A DNA stretch of 64,000 bases from Chinchilla lanigera (Eukaryota; Chordata; Mammalia; Rodentia; Chinchillidae): the NCBI RefSeq assembly GCF_000276665.1, contig NW_004955501.1:5364919-5428918 (forward strand), given 5' to 3'. Positions 1-11,080 of this stretch are shown in pieces (position 1 is the stretch's first letter; every line of letters starts with the position of its first letter). The notes beneath the pieces were generated by a model. That model saw only the letters and a program-made list of their open reading frames with translations, did not search any database and was not told the origin of the DNA. The position numbers and the translations under genes were made by a program.

Positions 1-7
1 ACAGACT

Positions 8-546
8 TGTGATGGTTAATGATGATTGCCAACTTCATTGGATTAAGAAATGCCTAGTAGATTGGTAACGCACATATCTGGTGTGTCTGTGGGAGCTTAC
101 AGAGAATTCTGGCATGTAGTCAGCCAACGATAGGGAAGATTTGCCCTGATGTGGGTGGCACCATCCAACAGGCTTGCAGTTCACATGGAATAAAAGGGAA
201 GAAGGAAGAAATCAGTTTGCATTTAAGATTTCCATGCTGCTTGAGCATTTTTCGCTGCTGCCATCACTTATGGACATCAGGCTCACCCTTTCAACATAGA
301 CTCACACTGTTGACTCTCTAGAAAGCTTCTAGGCCTTCAGTCTTGAGATGATGGTATATACTTGATCTTTTTGTTCTGTGGCTTCCAGCTTCTTGGTCTG
401 AGCTACTACTGCATCCTCTGGCTGTCCAGCACACAGATGGCCACTGTAGATTCTCCCACCTCTGACAGATAAGCCAATCTAGTAAATCCCCTTGCATACT
501 TGTACATGTGTGTGTAAAACTGATTCTGTTCCTTTAGAGAACCCCA
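8..546 (+). mobile_element. MLT2-type ERVL solo LTR
   Basis: The segment opens with TGTGATGGTTAATG and a 'gccaacttcattggatta' stretch, and ends in 'ttctgttcctttagagaacc'. These are the start and end hallmarks of MLT2 LTRs of the ERVL group. Internal landmarks in the right order are 'ctggtgtgtctgtgggag', 'gatgtgggtggcaccatcca' and 'atggaataaaa'. No ERV internal sequence is seen beside it, so it is probably a solo LTR. The left edge is almost at the window edge, so its target duplication cannot be checked. Confidence 0.75.
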
Positions 547-589
547 TAACCACTGCAAGGCTGCACTCAAATTTCCTCATTTTTTCTAC

Positions 590-1340
590 TAATGTCCTTT
601 TCCCATTCCTAATCTAATCCAGGAGCCTACATTTAGTCACTATATCTCCTTAGTCTCTTTTACTCCATAACAGTTTCTTGGTCTTTCCACGTCTTCATTT
701 TCATGGCATGGTACTTTTGAGGAGCTAGGCAGGCATTTTATGGAGTATCTTTGATTTATGGTTGTGAATATTTGGCAGAATCCCTTAGAGGTGAAGTATC
801 TTTCTCCCTGGACCACATTAGAGTGTACATCATACTACCAAGATTTAGTGGTGTTGACTTAATCATGTAGTTAAGGTGGTATTTTCTGGGTGCCTCCACT
901 GTAGAGGGAGCTTATTTTTCCTTTCCACTCTATATTCACAAAAAGTGAGTTACTAAGTCCAAACCATGGTAACCAGAGGAGCATAAGCTTCACTCATGCA
1001 AGGGGAAAACACTGAAGAGTTCTCACCATATGTTAAAAGTGCCAAAACAGTAACTATTTTAGTGGAGATACTTTGAATCTATAGAAATATATCATTTCTC
1101 AAAGTTTTGCCCTAATTTTAGCATTTATCAATTGACTTTCCCTGTGGCAATTTACTGTGGTGTTCTAAAGATGATTTCATATTTCCCCCTTTCCTTTTAT
1201 ATTTAATAACTGGAATTCTTAAGGAATATCTATATCTTCTCTACATTTATTTAAACTGATGTAGTCTCATGGATATTTATTTTATGCTTGAGCTGTAAGC
1301 CAGCACTACAACTAAATTTATTTTGTTGCTAAAGTTGCAG
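590..1340. mobile_element. Probable ancient interspersed repeat, family unresolved
   Basis: Several phrases (for example 'ttaaggtggtattttctggg' followed by 'tgcctccactgtagagg') recall a widespread old mammalian LINE-like repeat. Divergence is high and I cannot place the family or orientation with confidence. No coding frame is preserved. Confidence 0.3.
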
Positions 1341-1375
1341 CAGTTTTGACAATTAAAAGTTTTTTCAGATGTGCT

Positions 1376-1487
1376 TCTGTGTCCCTTTGACATACTTTCT
1401 CTCCACCTCACTCCTTCCCTTCAGTCCTTCCCTGCGCCCCTTCTCACTCCCTCTCTCCCTTTCTCTTTGATCATTTCTTTATTTTCT
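1376..1487. repeat. Polypyrimidine-rich tract
   Basis: About 110 bases are almost entirely C and T on the plus strand, with CTCC, CCTT and TCTC runs. The open frame starting at 1371 owes its existence to this composition and encodes no recognisable protein. Confidence 0.7.
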
Positions 1488-1836
1488 AGCACTACAAACT
1501 ACTCAGGATTCACCAGCCCTAGAGTCAGCCATTTTAACAAGGAGCCCTGGTTCATTTTATTGGAAAACATTTACAAACCAAGATTAGGGTACTCAATATT
1601 CTCATTGCTTTCGGGAACACACCTAGAAAATACATGTATGTATGTTAATTTAGATAAACATAAATATTTATATTTATTTCTGTATCTATCTGCACATGAA
1701 TTAATGTAAGTTCATTTTTACCAGTAGCTCTAACTTTAATTCAGCATCAGGATTCTTTCAAACTTTCAGTGCTGGACAGTTTTTTTTTAAAGAGAAGCAC
1801 ATTTTAACCAAAGAAAATATTTTTCAAAACAGGTGA

Positions 1837-1900
1837 GTCCTTCAGTGGAAGAGCACTTGCCTAGCATGCACAAAGCCCTAGGCTTAATCCCTAGTATCAT
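1837..1900 (+). mobile_element. Old 5'-truncated ID SINE with target duplication
   Basis: The core 'gtggaagagcacttgcctag' and the box-B-like 'ggcttaatccctagta' are those of a tRNA-derived ID SINE. It lacks the 5' end with box A and has almost no A tail. An 11-bp direct repeat, AAAACAGGTGA, flanks it at 1826-1836 and 1901-1911. Its 'gtggaagagc' core differs from the 'cggcacagYR' core of the young copies elsewhere in this window, so it belongs to an older subfamily. Confidence 0.8.
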
Positions 1901-2067
1901 AAAACAGGTGAAAGGTCAGTCTGAAAGGGAAAATATTAAAATAGTCAATAATCAAGCTTCTTCAAATGAACTGTTCTCAGCAGCTATACAGGTGAAAAAG
2001 CAGAGAGGAGGTCTTCCTAGCAGTGGCTAACATGTTGGTAAGAAGTGAGCCTTCCTCTCCCACACAG

Positions 2068-2124
2068 GATGTTCAGAACTTCTGATATCAAAGAGGAGGA
2101 AGAACTGTAGACCAGGGAGATCTG
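2068..2124 (+). other. Candidate non-coding exon with splice signals
   Basis: A pyrimidine-rich run 'cttcctctcccacacag' ends in an acceptor AG at 2066-2067, and a consensus donor GTGAGT starts at 2125. The 57 bases between them contain in-frame stops in the frames checked, so coding is unlikely. Good splice motifs occur by chance in mammalian introns. This is a candidate only. Confidence 0.15.
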
Positions 2125-2284
2125 GTGAGTGAAGGCAGAGAAGGGTGTGCTGGGGAAAGAAGCTCAGCCAGGCTGAGGGAAATCAAGGAATCTCCGAGCA
2201 GCAAGCAACCATGTTAGCCATCTGGCCTCCCTCTCCAGTTTGGCACAGCAGACTTGAGGTCTACCCAGCGGGCTTAAGGGCCTT

Positions 2285-2415
2285 ACCCCTATATTCTCTT
2301 TTTGCCTTGTTGTGTAACTGGCTTCATCTCTCTGTATCTATTTCCTCATCTGTAAAACAGGATTACTACATCTTTACCACACAAAATAATGAAAAGTAAA
2401 TGAGTGAAAACATTA
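2285..2415 (+). mobile_element. MIR SINE relic
   Basis: Contains 'tgtgtaactggcttcatctc', then 'tttcctcatctgtaaaacag' and a trailing 'aaataatgaaaagtaaatga'. These follow the MIR core and 3' half in sense order. No target duplication survives, as expected at MIR age. Confidence 0.75.
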
Positions 2416-2830
2416 GGGTACACTCTTCTGCCTCATAACCAATTTTGCTTCTGAAGCTGTTATGAGGACATATTTCAAAGATGCAACTGAAAATGAACTA
2501 CAAAAATACAAGGCCCTTTTTCACAAGCTCCAGATGAATGTACTGTACTTTTATAACATTGGGAGTATCAATTGGATACATTAGTACATAAATCTGGAAA
2601 TAAGACAAAACAACAGGTCTCACTGAAAATGATTCAGAGTAAAACAAGACATATTCCTAACATTCAATGAATCTAAGTAGTTTGGGCTGTACTAGTTCCA
2701 AACACTGAGCTTCTTTTCAATTCAGCCCTGGGCTGAAAATTCCCTAAAGAGAGGCCCATGCTTTAGGCAGAGTTTCAGACTGCCCAGAAACTCTGGGTAT
2801 AAACTATTATTCCTTTTAGCCCCACATCCA

Positions 2831-2852
2831 TTTTTTTTTTTTTTTTTTTTTG
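2831..2852. repeat. Homopolymer T tract
   Basis: A run of about 22 T precedes 'ggtagcttttgcttagctga'. It could be the tail of a minus-strand SINE that has decayed beyond recognition. It also creates the lysine-rich stretch seen in two minus-strand frames, which are not genes. Confidence 0.8.
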
Positions 2853-2924
2853 GTAGCTTTTGCTTAGCTGAGTTGCATAGGACAATTTCATTTGCATGAG
2901 TAGAGAAGAAGTAAAGCATATATT

Positions 2925-3165
2925 AAAAGCACAGACTTTGGAGCCAGACCAGTGGATTGAAATAATGTTCAGGCCACTTATACAGTACATAATGTTGGGT
3001 ATATTCAATATGTGACCTCTCTATGCCTCAATTTTCTCTTCTGTATGATCAAGAAATATGACAAATCCCTACAGCTAGAGTTCTTATGAAAATAAACTGA
3101 TACCTATAAAGCATTTAAGAACAGTGCCTGGAATATGATGAGAACTAATAAATGATAGGTACAAT
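2925..3165 (+). mobile_element. MIR SINE relic
   Basis: Sense-order MIR landmarks: 'actttggagccagaccagtg', 'gacctctctatgcctcaatt', 'cttctgtatgatcaag' and 'gaacagtgcctggaatatga' followed by 'actaataaatgat'. It is nearly full length. Confidence 0.8.
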
Positions 3166-3700
3166 TACACTACACTAATAATCTTTACTGACAGTTGATT
3201 TAGGCTGTAAGTTTCAAGTGCTGACAGATATTTCATTATCACACTTAATCATATGAGGAGATGGGGAGAGCAGAATCACACTACCTGTAAGGGCTGGGCT
3301 CTATGATAGAGGCTTCCCTGGCAGACACTTGCACTTGCTCCCTAGTTGAGCTGCCCTCCAGGCTCTCCTCCACATGTCAACTGTTGTCTATCCTTGAATT
3401 CTGTTTCATTCCTGGCTCCTCTTCAGCACTTTTCCTGATTATCAGCCAACCCTGACCTCTGTTTTTATTTTTCATATATATGAAGTAATCAGTGAATGCA
3501 GAAGGGCATGATGGAGGAAAGTTGTTCAACTCATGTTAGCTAGGGAGCAAAGATAGCAGGAAGAGAACCAGAGAGGAAACGGTCAGGAACCAGACAGTCC
3601 CCACAGCCATTCTTTCATGATCTACCCAGACATACCCAGTAGCATGCTTTACTAATCTCATAGGCACCTATCAAGCCAATCAAGCTGACAATCAAGATTA
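3166..3700. other. Unassigned sequence
   Basis: No repeat family, RNA gene or coding frame was recognised here. The composition is ordinary, with no tandem structure. Confidence 0.5.
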
Positions 3701-3711
3701 ACCTTCACAGG

Positions 3712-3848
3712 GATGCACACTACTGGCCTCTGGCCAATAAAGACCAGAGATGATGCTATACATTCTGCAATATACAGGACAGCCCCCATCCCCATATAAA
3801 GAATTATCTGATTGAAAGTGTTCATTGCACCAAGGTTGAAAAATCCTG
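3712..3848 (+). mobile_element. MER5A-type hAT-Charlie MITE relic
   Basis: Landmarks 'ctactggcctctggccaa', 'gatgatgctatacattctgc', 'acaggacagcccccatcc' and the closing 'caaggttgaaaaatcctg' match MER5A in order. MER5A is a non-autonomous element mobilised by Charlie transposases. The left terminal repeat is missing or eroded. Confidence 0.8.
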
Positions 3849-5950
3849 CCTAAGAGTATCCAGAACCATGGAAAATTCAGATGCATTCTAATGGTATGAT
3901 TTCCTCCTATAATATCTCAACAGACCAACCACTGAGTCTCAATTTCCCTTCAAGGTCACATCCACTAGCCAAAGGTTTCTTTTTACCATCAGCTATATCA
4001 TTAACAGGAATAACACTAAAAATCAGAGGGACTATTTTGTCTTTGTATTTTTTTGGGCCTTGTGGTGTTGGTGCTGCACTTGGCAACACTAGCAGTGTTC
4101 AATGATTATTCAAATCTCTCTATAAATAAAGACAATAACATCTTGGCACCAAGAAGACCACTCAGATCAGTCCCTGGCTTCTTCCTCACCCAGCTGTATG
4201 CTCTGAAGGCAGTAGACCCATTCTGAGTTATTGATCTGGATATTAACAGCCCATCCCATGGACAAGTAATGGGCAAGGCTAATCTTCTTGTTGTTGCCCA
4301 GGTTTACCTATGGCGATCAGAGCAGACTCCTGGGTACTTAACTGCCTGCCTATCAAGTTGCAGTTTGCCAAGTTTGTCAAGCTTACCACACCGGAAAAGT
4401 CCCCATAAAGGAGCTTTATATATGCCAAGGGAGTTTTATGGTGCCCTGCAGTTGAGACCCTTCCGCTACCTCCGGCACTCAGCAAACTCAGCTGTCCAGG
4501 GGGTGGGCCTTGCTCTCAGGATCCTAGCCACTGTCTGTGTACCAGATTCATATGCAATAGAACTACAGTTCCTAAACAACCTGACCATCAAAGAGGTCTC
4601 TGCCTGCCTCCTCCATCAGGTTAGACTACTCGCACTCAGCATCAACTTTGCTCCCTCAGGTGTCATTACATCAAACCTTTATTCTAAATGCTTCAGATTT
4701 ACAAATGTTCAGCAGCACCACTTTAATTTGGGAAGCTGGATCCTTTAGGAAGAAACACCTACATTCATACTTCTCATACAGTTAACTCTGGCATGCACAG
4801 CCCATTTCACTGCTGAGATGGAGCTTATGATTGGCACATGCAAAACTGAGAGGGAGGGGCATATGCAAATACTTCTTAAAAGTTAATATCACATATATAA
4901 TTATAGAAAAATTAAAAAATAAAATAACTCTTGTCTGGAAGTATGACAAGTTGCTATCCCAGTCTCAGAGCTAGACTTCATTTTAATTCTCTACCTCCTG
5001 GTACTGTGATATATTTCTACCACTGAAATGTGAGTAAAGCTCACGACTTCTTAGGTAGTATAGAGACTACAAATTGATAAATGAAAGGAATAGCACAAAG
5101 TCATGGCCATCAGTTTTATACTTCATTTCTGCTTTGTGAAGATGGTTCTACAAGATGCTTTACCACCCTTTAACTGTACCCTGCGAATTTTTTTCTTAAA
5201 ACAAAAACTTGTAAACTATTGAGGCAATTATGGCACAGAGCTGCCCAGCAGATAATATTATTCTCAATCTGTCTTCTCAACTACAAAATTAAGGTCTATT
5301 TACCATCCACAGGTTACTGCTACTGATATGATCTTTCAAATTACCAACAGATTGGGAGAAAACAGACATAATTGATTGTGGTCATTAAGTCAGTATGGTT
5401 TAAGGTCAAGTCATGGTAAAATGCAACAGCACAACTCACAGGCAATATTGAAGGGACTTGAGATGTTTGCAACAACTATAACATCCATGTCGCATTTGAA
5501 GTCATAAAATTGTATAAAAGGTTTTGAAAAAAAACTTCATAATACATGAAGAAGATAAATTTCTGGAATGGCTGAGTGAGGTGCTCAGTAAACCTGGCCA
5601 AGATGCAATGATAATATTGAAGAAAGATGGCAAAAACAATCATTTAAAGATTCTGAAAATTGACCAAAAGCATACCACAAATTGAGAGGGATTTGCTAAA
5701 GAAAACCTACTGTACCTCAGCAAGAATAGTGGCAGTCAGTGACATCTTAGGCAGGTATGGGGAGTGGCTGAGCTGCTGCTGAGCTGGAGATCAACTACAC
5801 ACTCAGGGCTAGAGAAAGGCCAGCCTGGAGAACATAGAGCACCAGAGGTGAGCCAAGCCATGTGAACAGGTTGTTGGGACTAGACTAGTCAGTCCCAGGG
5901 ACACACACTGCCAGAGGTAGACTGGGTAATCAAGTTGACCTCTAGCTCAG
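3849..5950. other. Unassigned sequence with one long chance frame
   Basis: A 159-codon plus frame (4269-4748) is the longest here. It has no recognisable domain, its codon use is not gene-like, and a competing minus frame overlaps it. The rest (4750-5950) is AT-rich and may include a decayed retroelement, but no family could be named. Confidence 0.4.
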
Positions 5951-5959
5951 TGGCACATC

Positions 5960-6235
5960 GTGTCCGGCCTTGGTGTTCCTCCCTGTTAACTACGGCACAG
6001 ATAACTCTGAAAATGTCTTGCTTTTCATGTTCTCAGCAAAACAGACCTTGCACTGCCAATCCTGTCATGCATTTCCTCCCTTTTTACTGTATATAAAAAA
6101 AGATGGAGAGCCTACTGTGCTGTTGCTGTCCCTCCATCAGAGAGGTCGCATCCTACCCAGCCCCAGCTTTCTTTTTTGTGTCTTGTCTTTTCTTAATCTC
6201 CCATTGCTCCCTCTCAGGACCTGCTGGCTGCATGA
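5960..6235 (+). mobile_element. Possible ERV LTR fragment
   Basis: A TATA-like 'tgtatataaaaaaagatgg' is followed by about 90 bases of mixed sequence and then a long T/C-rich stretch ('tttgtgtcttgtcttttctt'). That order resembles the promoter and R-U5 part of an ERVK-like LTR. Neither terminus (TG or CA) nor a target duplication could be fixed, so this is tentative. The 159-codon frame 5970-6449 that overlaps it has no homology I recognise. Confidence 0.2.
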
Positions 6236-7740
6236 GTCACAGCAGATAGGGACTGCCCCTACTCACCTGCCTCCTCAACCACAGCACCACCACCTGAAAG
6301 TTCAACCCCAGAGTCAGCAGATGAGGAAGGCTTTGAGGATTGGTAGGAAGGGTGCTCTCCGGAGTAGGGTAATTTTACTTGGAGTAGAACATGGTAAACT
6401 GCATGCTCATGGCACTGTCAGAAGTAATAGAGACCTCAGTGGCAAATAATCAGGAGGATCAAGGCTAGCCTAGGCCTTGATCATGCTTGTGACAAGCACA
6501 AATGGTGGACCAACCAGAAATTTCATAGAGAGATTCAAGAAAGGAAACAGCTAAAGGGAGTTTTGGTAAAATGCCCCTCATCTCTAAAGGTCTCCAAGCT
6601 GTCCACGTGGGCAAGCGTGTGCAGGCTCAGGAGAGATGAGACAGGGCTCTAGCCAGCTGCTTGTCCTCAACTGATTTCCCTTGTATATCTAGCACATTAA
6701 ATTATAACTGAACTCATTTATATCTACCTGCTGTGGTTGCATGTCATACAACAGTACAAGTCATCTATATCCCCTCTTTCATTACACAGTTGGAAAAACC
6801 AAAGCCCTGAGCACTGTAAAAATATGAGTTTTCTAAAATGTTACCAGAAAGTGAACAGAAATTAGTAAAAATGGCTGCTGGAGTTTTGCCAAAATCTGTT
6901 TACTTGCCAAAAGATGGCATAAAATTAAAAAACAGAAATTGGTCAAGTATGTTTGAACTACCTGCAGCAGTAGATATGCTCTTCCTCAACCTTGGTCTCA
7001 TATGTGTAAGATTTCTCCTTTCTCTTGTTTACTTCTAAGAAGTCTTTTAAAGGTACCACAAATAACATGGTCTCTCAGGAAGTCATTCCTCGTGGGTTCT
7101 CAGGTTGGCATGAAACTTGGTGCCTGTCCCATGAATGCCCGCCATGGTATCGTCAGTACTCTTCACTAATTTACTTTCTTTTCAACTTTTTCATGATTTC
7201 TGACTCCTGGTTTTAGCTCTTTACATCATTTGCTGTATAGGTAATAACTTGCATGCAAAATATTATTTTCATTGGCTATCTGTAATTCCCAGGGGAAATG
7301 ACTGTGCTAAAAATATAATAAGCTCCAGTTCTAATAGCTGTTCCAAACTATTAATATTTTCATGTGTACAATACAGCTTCTCTCCATAATAAAAGATGCT
7401 ACCCATTCATATTTTCCAGCTTTCTTCCTGCAAATTCTGCCTGTTTAAGTAAGTGATTGTAAGATCTCTTAGAGACAAGAGAATACTCCATGTGCTTCAA
7501 GGCCACTGTTTTTCCAAGATTGCAGAATGTAGGAAACTACTTCAGTTTGGCACCCAGGAAACCTGCTCCAAGACAACTTTTATATGTTTCTGCCATATCT
7601 GATGGCTTGGCATTTGCTTCATCCTTGGCAATTAGTCAGTTTTAAATCACTAGGAGAAATAAAGAACAAATCCCTATATTTATATAGCTGACATCCTTGC
7701 TACTCAGAAACCTCATGTGATCTGCCCTTGTGCTAAGGAT
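6236..7740. other. Unassigned sequence
   Basis: Nothing recognisable except an imperfect palindrome at 6457-6482. Short open frames near 6838-7216 have no domain features. Confidence 0.5.
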
Positions 7741-7860
7741 AGTCAGAAATTTTAGTAAAAACATCACTGATAAATTCAAGAAAAAGTTCAATAACAAAAA
7801 TTTAGCAAATTTCAGTAAAAACATCACTGATAAATTTAAGAAAAAGTTCAGAGGAAAAAA
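7741..7860 (+). repeat. Two-copy 60-bp tandem duplication
   Basis: Bases 7741-7800 and 7801-7860 align with exactly 60 bp offset. The core 'agtaaaaacatcactgataa' is identical and only scattered substitutions separate the copies. As 60 is a multiple of three, the frame starting at 7730 carries two copies of NFSKNITDKFKKKF, but nothing else supports translation. Low divergence suggests a fairly recent event. Confidence 0.9.
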
Positions 7861-7930
7861 TGCAACAAAGATGACTGCTGCACTGGGAAGTGCAGTTCTT
7901 CAAGTGTTTTTCTTCTTCTGTTCCCCACAG

Positions 7931-8059
7931 ACAACACCTAGGGTAAAAGGCTGGGAACCCAGAGCAGGCATGGAAGGATGGCAGTGCTCTCAAGAGAGAA
8001 AACCTGGGTGAGACTAAATCATCATGGGAACCATATCTGCTCTCTCAAGTGAGAGAAAG
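7931..8059 (+). other. Candidate exon with strong splice signals
   Basis: A strong polypyrimidine tract and acceptor ('ttcttcttctgttccccacag', AG at 7929-7930) precede 129 bases that end at a near-perfect donor, AAG|GTAAGTACT, with GT at 8060-8061. An alternative donor GGTGAG lies at 8008. All three frames meet a stop before 8059, so if real it is a non-coding or terminal-coding exon. With the nearer donor, one frame stays open. No promoter or neighbouring exon was found. Confidence 0.25.
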
Positions 8060-8139
8060 GTAAGTACTGAAACATACCTGGAGGACGTATGCTGTGGATT
8101 TTGCCACCAATTGTACTTAAGTTTGAACTGTGGCCAAAA

Positions 8140-8260
8140 TGTACCTGCTCAGTAATCCCAGGCAGTTTCCTTAGTCTCTCTGAGCATCTTGAGTTTCCTT
8201 AACTAACAACAGACTAAGTAAGTAATTTAGGTAAAATGTCCAGCATCATTTATATTTGTT
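8140..8260 (+). mobile_element. Possible MIR fragment
   Basis: 'aggcagtttccttagtctctctgagcatc' has the MIR core order (shown only in part), but the flanks are too diverged for certainty. Confidence 0.3.
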
Positions 8261-8540
8261 CATACATGTGACTGCCTCTCACTCTTTGCTTTGTCACTGC
8301 CAACCAGAAGCAGGTGCTAATAAACACTGACTCTATGCAGGAAGGTATCTTCTTCTTGTAACTACTTTCTAAACACAACTATAGAAATTTCAGGTCACGC
8401 TCTGCAATTTAACAATTCAAATTCTACTTCTCAGCCGAGATGATAGGATTTACTTTTACTTGACACTTTTCTTCTGGTCACTTCTTTGATCAAATATTTT
8501 AGTGACAGCTAATATTTTCTCTCTTCTCTCCTCTTTTTTC

Positions 8541-8559
8541 TTCTCTCTCTCTCTCTCAC

Positions 8560-8604
<45 letters not shown>
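8541..8604. repeat. Compound (CT)n(CA)n microsatellite
   Basis: A nearly pure CT run from 8541 is followed directly by CA repeats from 8581, with minor interruptions. An impure TC-rich stretch leads in from about 8515. Confidence 0.95.
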
Positions 8605-8614
8605 ACACACAGAG

Positions 8615-9430
8615 TGGGATTGACTGTTTCAGATCATGATGCTGCTAGACAGAGAACAACTCCCCAAATTAAATACTTTATGATACAAGATTTAAATTTT
8701 TTCCCCCCAAACTCCCTGGCTAGCTCCTTTTCTTCTGCAAAGAGATGCCTGGATGTAATAAGATCCTCTTCCTGGCAAAGTTGCTTCTCACCACAGTGGG
8801 GAGATTCTCCTTTCCACGCTCACCAGTGCTCACTGCAGTTATTACATGTGAGTGAGCAATAAGTCATCCAGTCACTGCAATGACTCATGCATCTCAAAGA
8901 AAGCCCTCCTCTGGGCTCATAAGCTAGGAGGCAATCTCCAGGGGAGGATCTGATTTTGCTAGCTAAAAACAGCAGGCAGGAAGCATAAGCCCTGCAAATA
9001 CATTTTTAATTAAATGGAGGATCTTCCCTCCCTTCTTTCCTTGCTCTGCTTCTGTCTTCCTTCTCTTTTGCCTTACCAGATACTCTGAAATACTACTCTG
9101 GGTCACATCTGCCAGCCTGAGAAGAGTGCTAAGACGAAACCATCTCCCTCTTCCAGCTAAAAGCAACCAGCCATAATTTTGCAAGGAACAGTGACAAGAA
9201 TACTACATTTCAAATTCCTAACCTAGAACTTAATTGCAATCCAACTATTAATTAATTACATTTATTTATTGCTTTGTATCCTGAAGAAGGGTCTTCTCAT
9301 TCAAAAAATGAAAGAAGTCATGACCACAATAAACAAATATAATAAGGGAAATATTACTGAGTTTTCAGCAGTTAACTTTAATATCTTATTGATTCTTCTA
9401 ACACAAACCCACTATTTGTCCTGAAAGTAT
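8615..9430. other. Unassigned sequence
   Basis: No repeat or gene recognised. An AP-1/MARE-like TGACTCATGCA lies at about 8881-8891, which is a common motif and only weakly suggestive of regulation. Confidence 0.45.
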
Positions 9431-9439
9431 ATAAAGTTT

Positions 9440-10075
9440 TTCACAAGCCTAGATTACTTCTCTTTCCTCCACTAGTGCCTTTCCTTCACCCCCCAAATGT
9501 GAACATCCTCTCCTGTGCTTTTGATCTTGCCAGTCCTCTAGATTAGAGTTCCTGGTCTACCGCCTCCAGTCCTCTCTGCTTTAAATATGCTATTAAGGCT
9601 TTTACCTTGTGAGTGTCTCTAACATTTCATCTCTTGTTCTCATTACCCATGCTTTGCCTTAGTGTAGTTACTCATTCCTCTCCCAGCTGACTACTGCAAT
9701 TCATGACTCTCCATGCAGCTGACATTTTACTCCTAAATAATGCATCTAATCACATCACTCTTGTGTTTAAAATCTCCCCCAACTCAGTTTGTTATTTAAG
9801 ATTCTTCACGAACTACTAGCTAATTCATCTCTCTACCTCCATCTGACACCAACCCGTGCCTAAGCTCTGGCCCATTGAGCTAAAGAATGTTCCCGGAACA
9901 CACTTGTAGCCTTCATCACTTCATACATACTTACAGTTGTCCCTGAGATGCCCCTCTATACACCCCACACTAAGCCTCCCCTCTCTGTGCTCTTAATGCT
10001 TCATTTTAACCTCTAATCGTATAGGTAACTTACACTGCAATTGTGTATTTCATGGGAGTGTATTCTCTGTAACAC
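9440..10075 (+). mobile_element. L2 LINE relic, 3' part
   Basis: Landmarks in L2 order: 'ctgactactgcaattcatg', 'cacatcactcttgtgtttaa', 'aaatctcccccaactcag', 'tacctccatctgacaccaac' and 'ctctggcccattgagcta'. The reading frame is destroyed. It is one of the longest single ancient repeats here. Confidence 0.7.
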
Positions 10076-10480
10076 TGATGTGCAATATGGAGTTTATTTT
10101 ATACAAATAGAGTCACTACAGGAAATCTTAAAATGTACACTTCAGGAAGAAGGAAAATGATTACATATGTAAATCCTGAGATTGAAAAAAGTAACAATGA
10201 GAGACGATACTAGTAAATAGACATTATTTTTAAATGTGCAATTTGTGGAGAAAAAAAAGGGAAGCCAGAGAGATAGAAGTCTTCGAATTTTGGAGCATGA
10301 GAAATAACATCCTCATTCAACAGATAGCTTTAAGAGTGGATTCTTCATGACATGCCTACTGCCATCTTGAATTGTAACCACCAGAACTGCCCCAAATTAA
10401 TCCCTAATCAGTTTGTCTGGCACAGTTTCTCAGTGACCTGTAAGCAGAAAAAAAAAATTAAGAGTGGTATGTAGAGCTTT

Positions 10481-10578
10481 TTTTTTTTTTTTGGTTTTTC
10501 TCCAATACCGGGAACCGAACTCACGGCCTTGCACTTGCCAGGCAGGTGCTTTTGCCGCTCAGCTAAGTCCCCAGCCCC
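10481..10578 (-). mobile_element. Young ID SINE
   Basis: The minus strand reads GGGGCTGGGGACTTAGCTGA, box A and box B regions, GGTATTGG, then the tail AGAAAAACCAAAA and pure A. A perfect 15-bp duplication GGTATGTAGAGCTTT flanks it at 10466-10480 and 10579-10593. It is a full-length pol III-type SINE moved by L1 machinery. The CC interruption in the tail is shared with the copies at 20514 and 27990. Confidence 0.95.
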
Positions 10579-10593
10579 GGTATGTAGAGCTTT

Positions 10594-11080
10594 ACAGCCA
10601 GAGCCTGCAGCCAGAAATGTGTCTGACTCTTTGATATTAGCTTAAGATATTCTAGGTACATTCTGGCTTGGATGGAGTCATTTTTGTCCTAACCAATATC
10701 TCCTTTTGATTCAGTTTTTGAGGGAAGACGCACTTGGTCTTACTGTCACCAGAAGCACACTTCTTACTTCTATTGGTAAGACCCCAAAATAAATTTAGCA
10801 ATCCAAGATCTGTCTGCCTCTTTCTGTGTGCCAAGCTGGTTCTCACACACTGAGATTGGGTTGTTCAAGAATAATGTATGTTAAAGCAGCAAAAGCAACT
10901 TCTATGGGAGCAGGTGAAAAGTCTGAGACCTTCCAAAGAAGTAGGGAAAGAAACTGAGAAAGGGAGAAAAAGAAGTATTAATTGAAAAGACAGCAGAGAG
11001 AGCAAAAAGAAGGAATAAAAATACTAAAAACATTGACATAGTAAAACAAAAACTTTTTCCTGCACTCTCACACTAATTTT
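10594..11080. other. Unassigned sequence
   Basis: No recognised repeat or gene. An A/G-rich run lies at about 10960-11030. Confidence 0.5.

Noticed and set aside
2722..3008. Minus-strand frames with Lys runs
   Set aside because: Caused by the T tract at 2831-2852 next to a MIR relic.
4269..4748. 159-codon plus-strand open frame
   Set aside because: No domain, no convincing codon pattern, overlapped by a minus-strand frame. Expected by chance in 64 kb.
5970..6449. 159-codon plus-strand open frame
   Set aside because: Its start lies in a possible LTR fragment and it has a low-complexity His/Gln/Pro stretch. No protein family recognised.
10481..10578. tRNA gene
   Set aside because: Box A and B resemble a tRNA because ID SINEs derive from one. 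No cloverleaf is preserved, and an A tail and target duplications are present.
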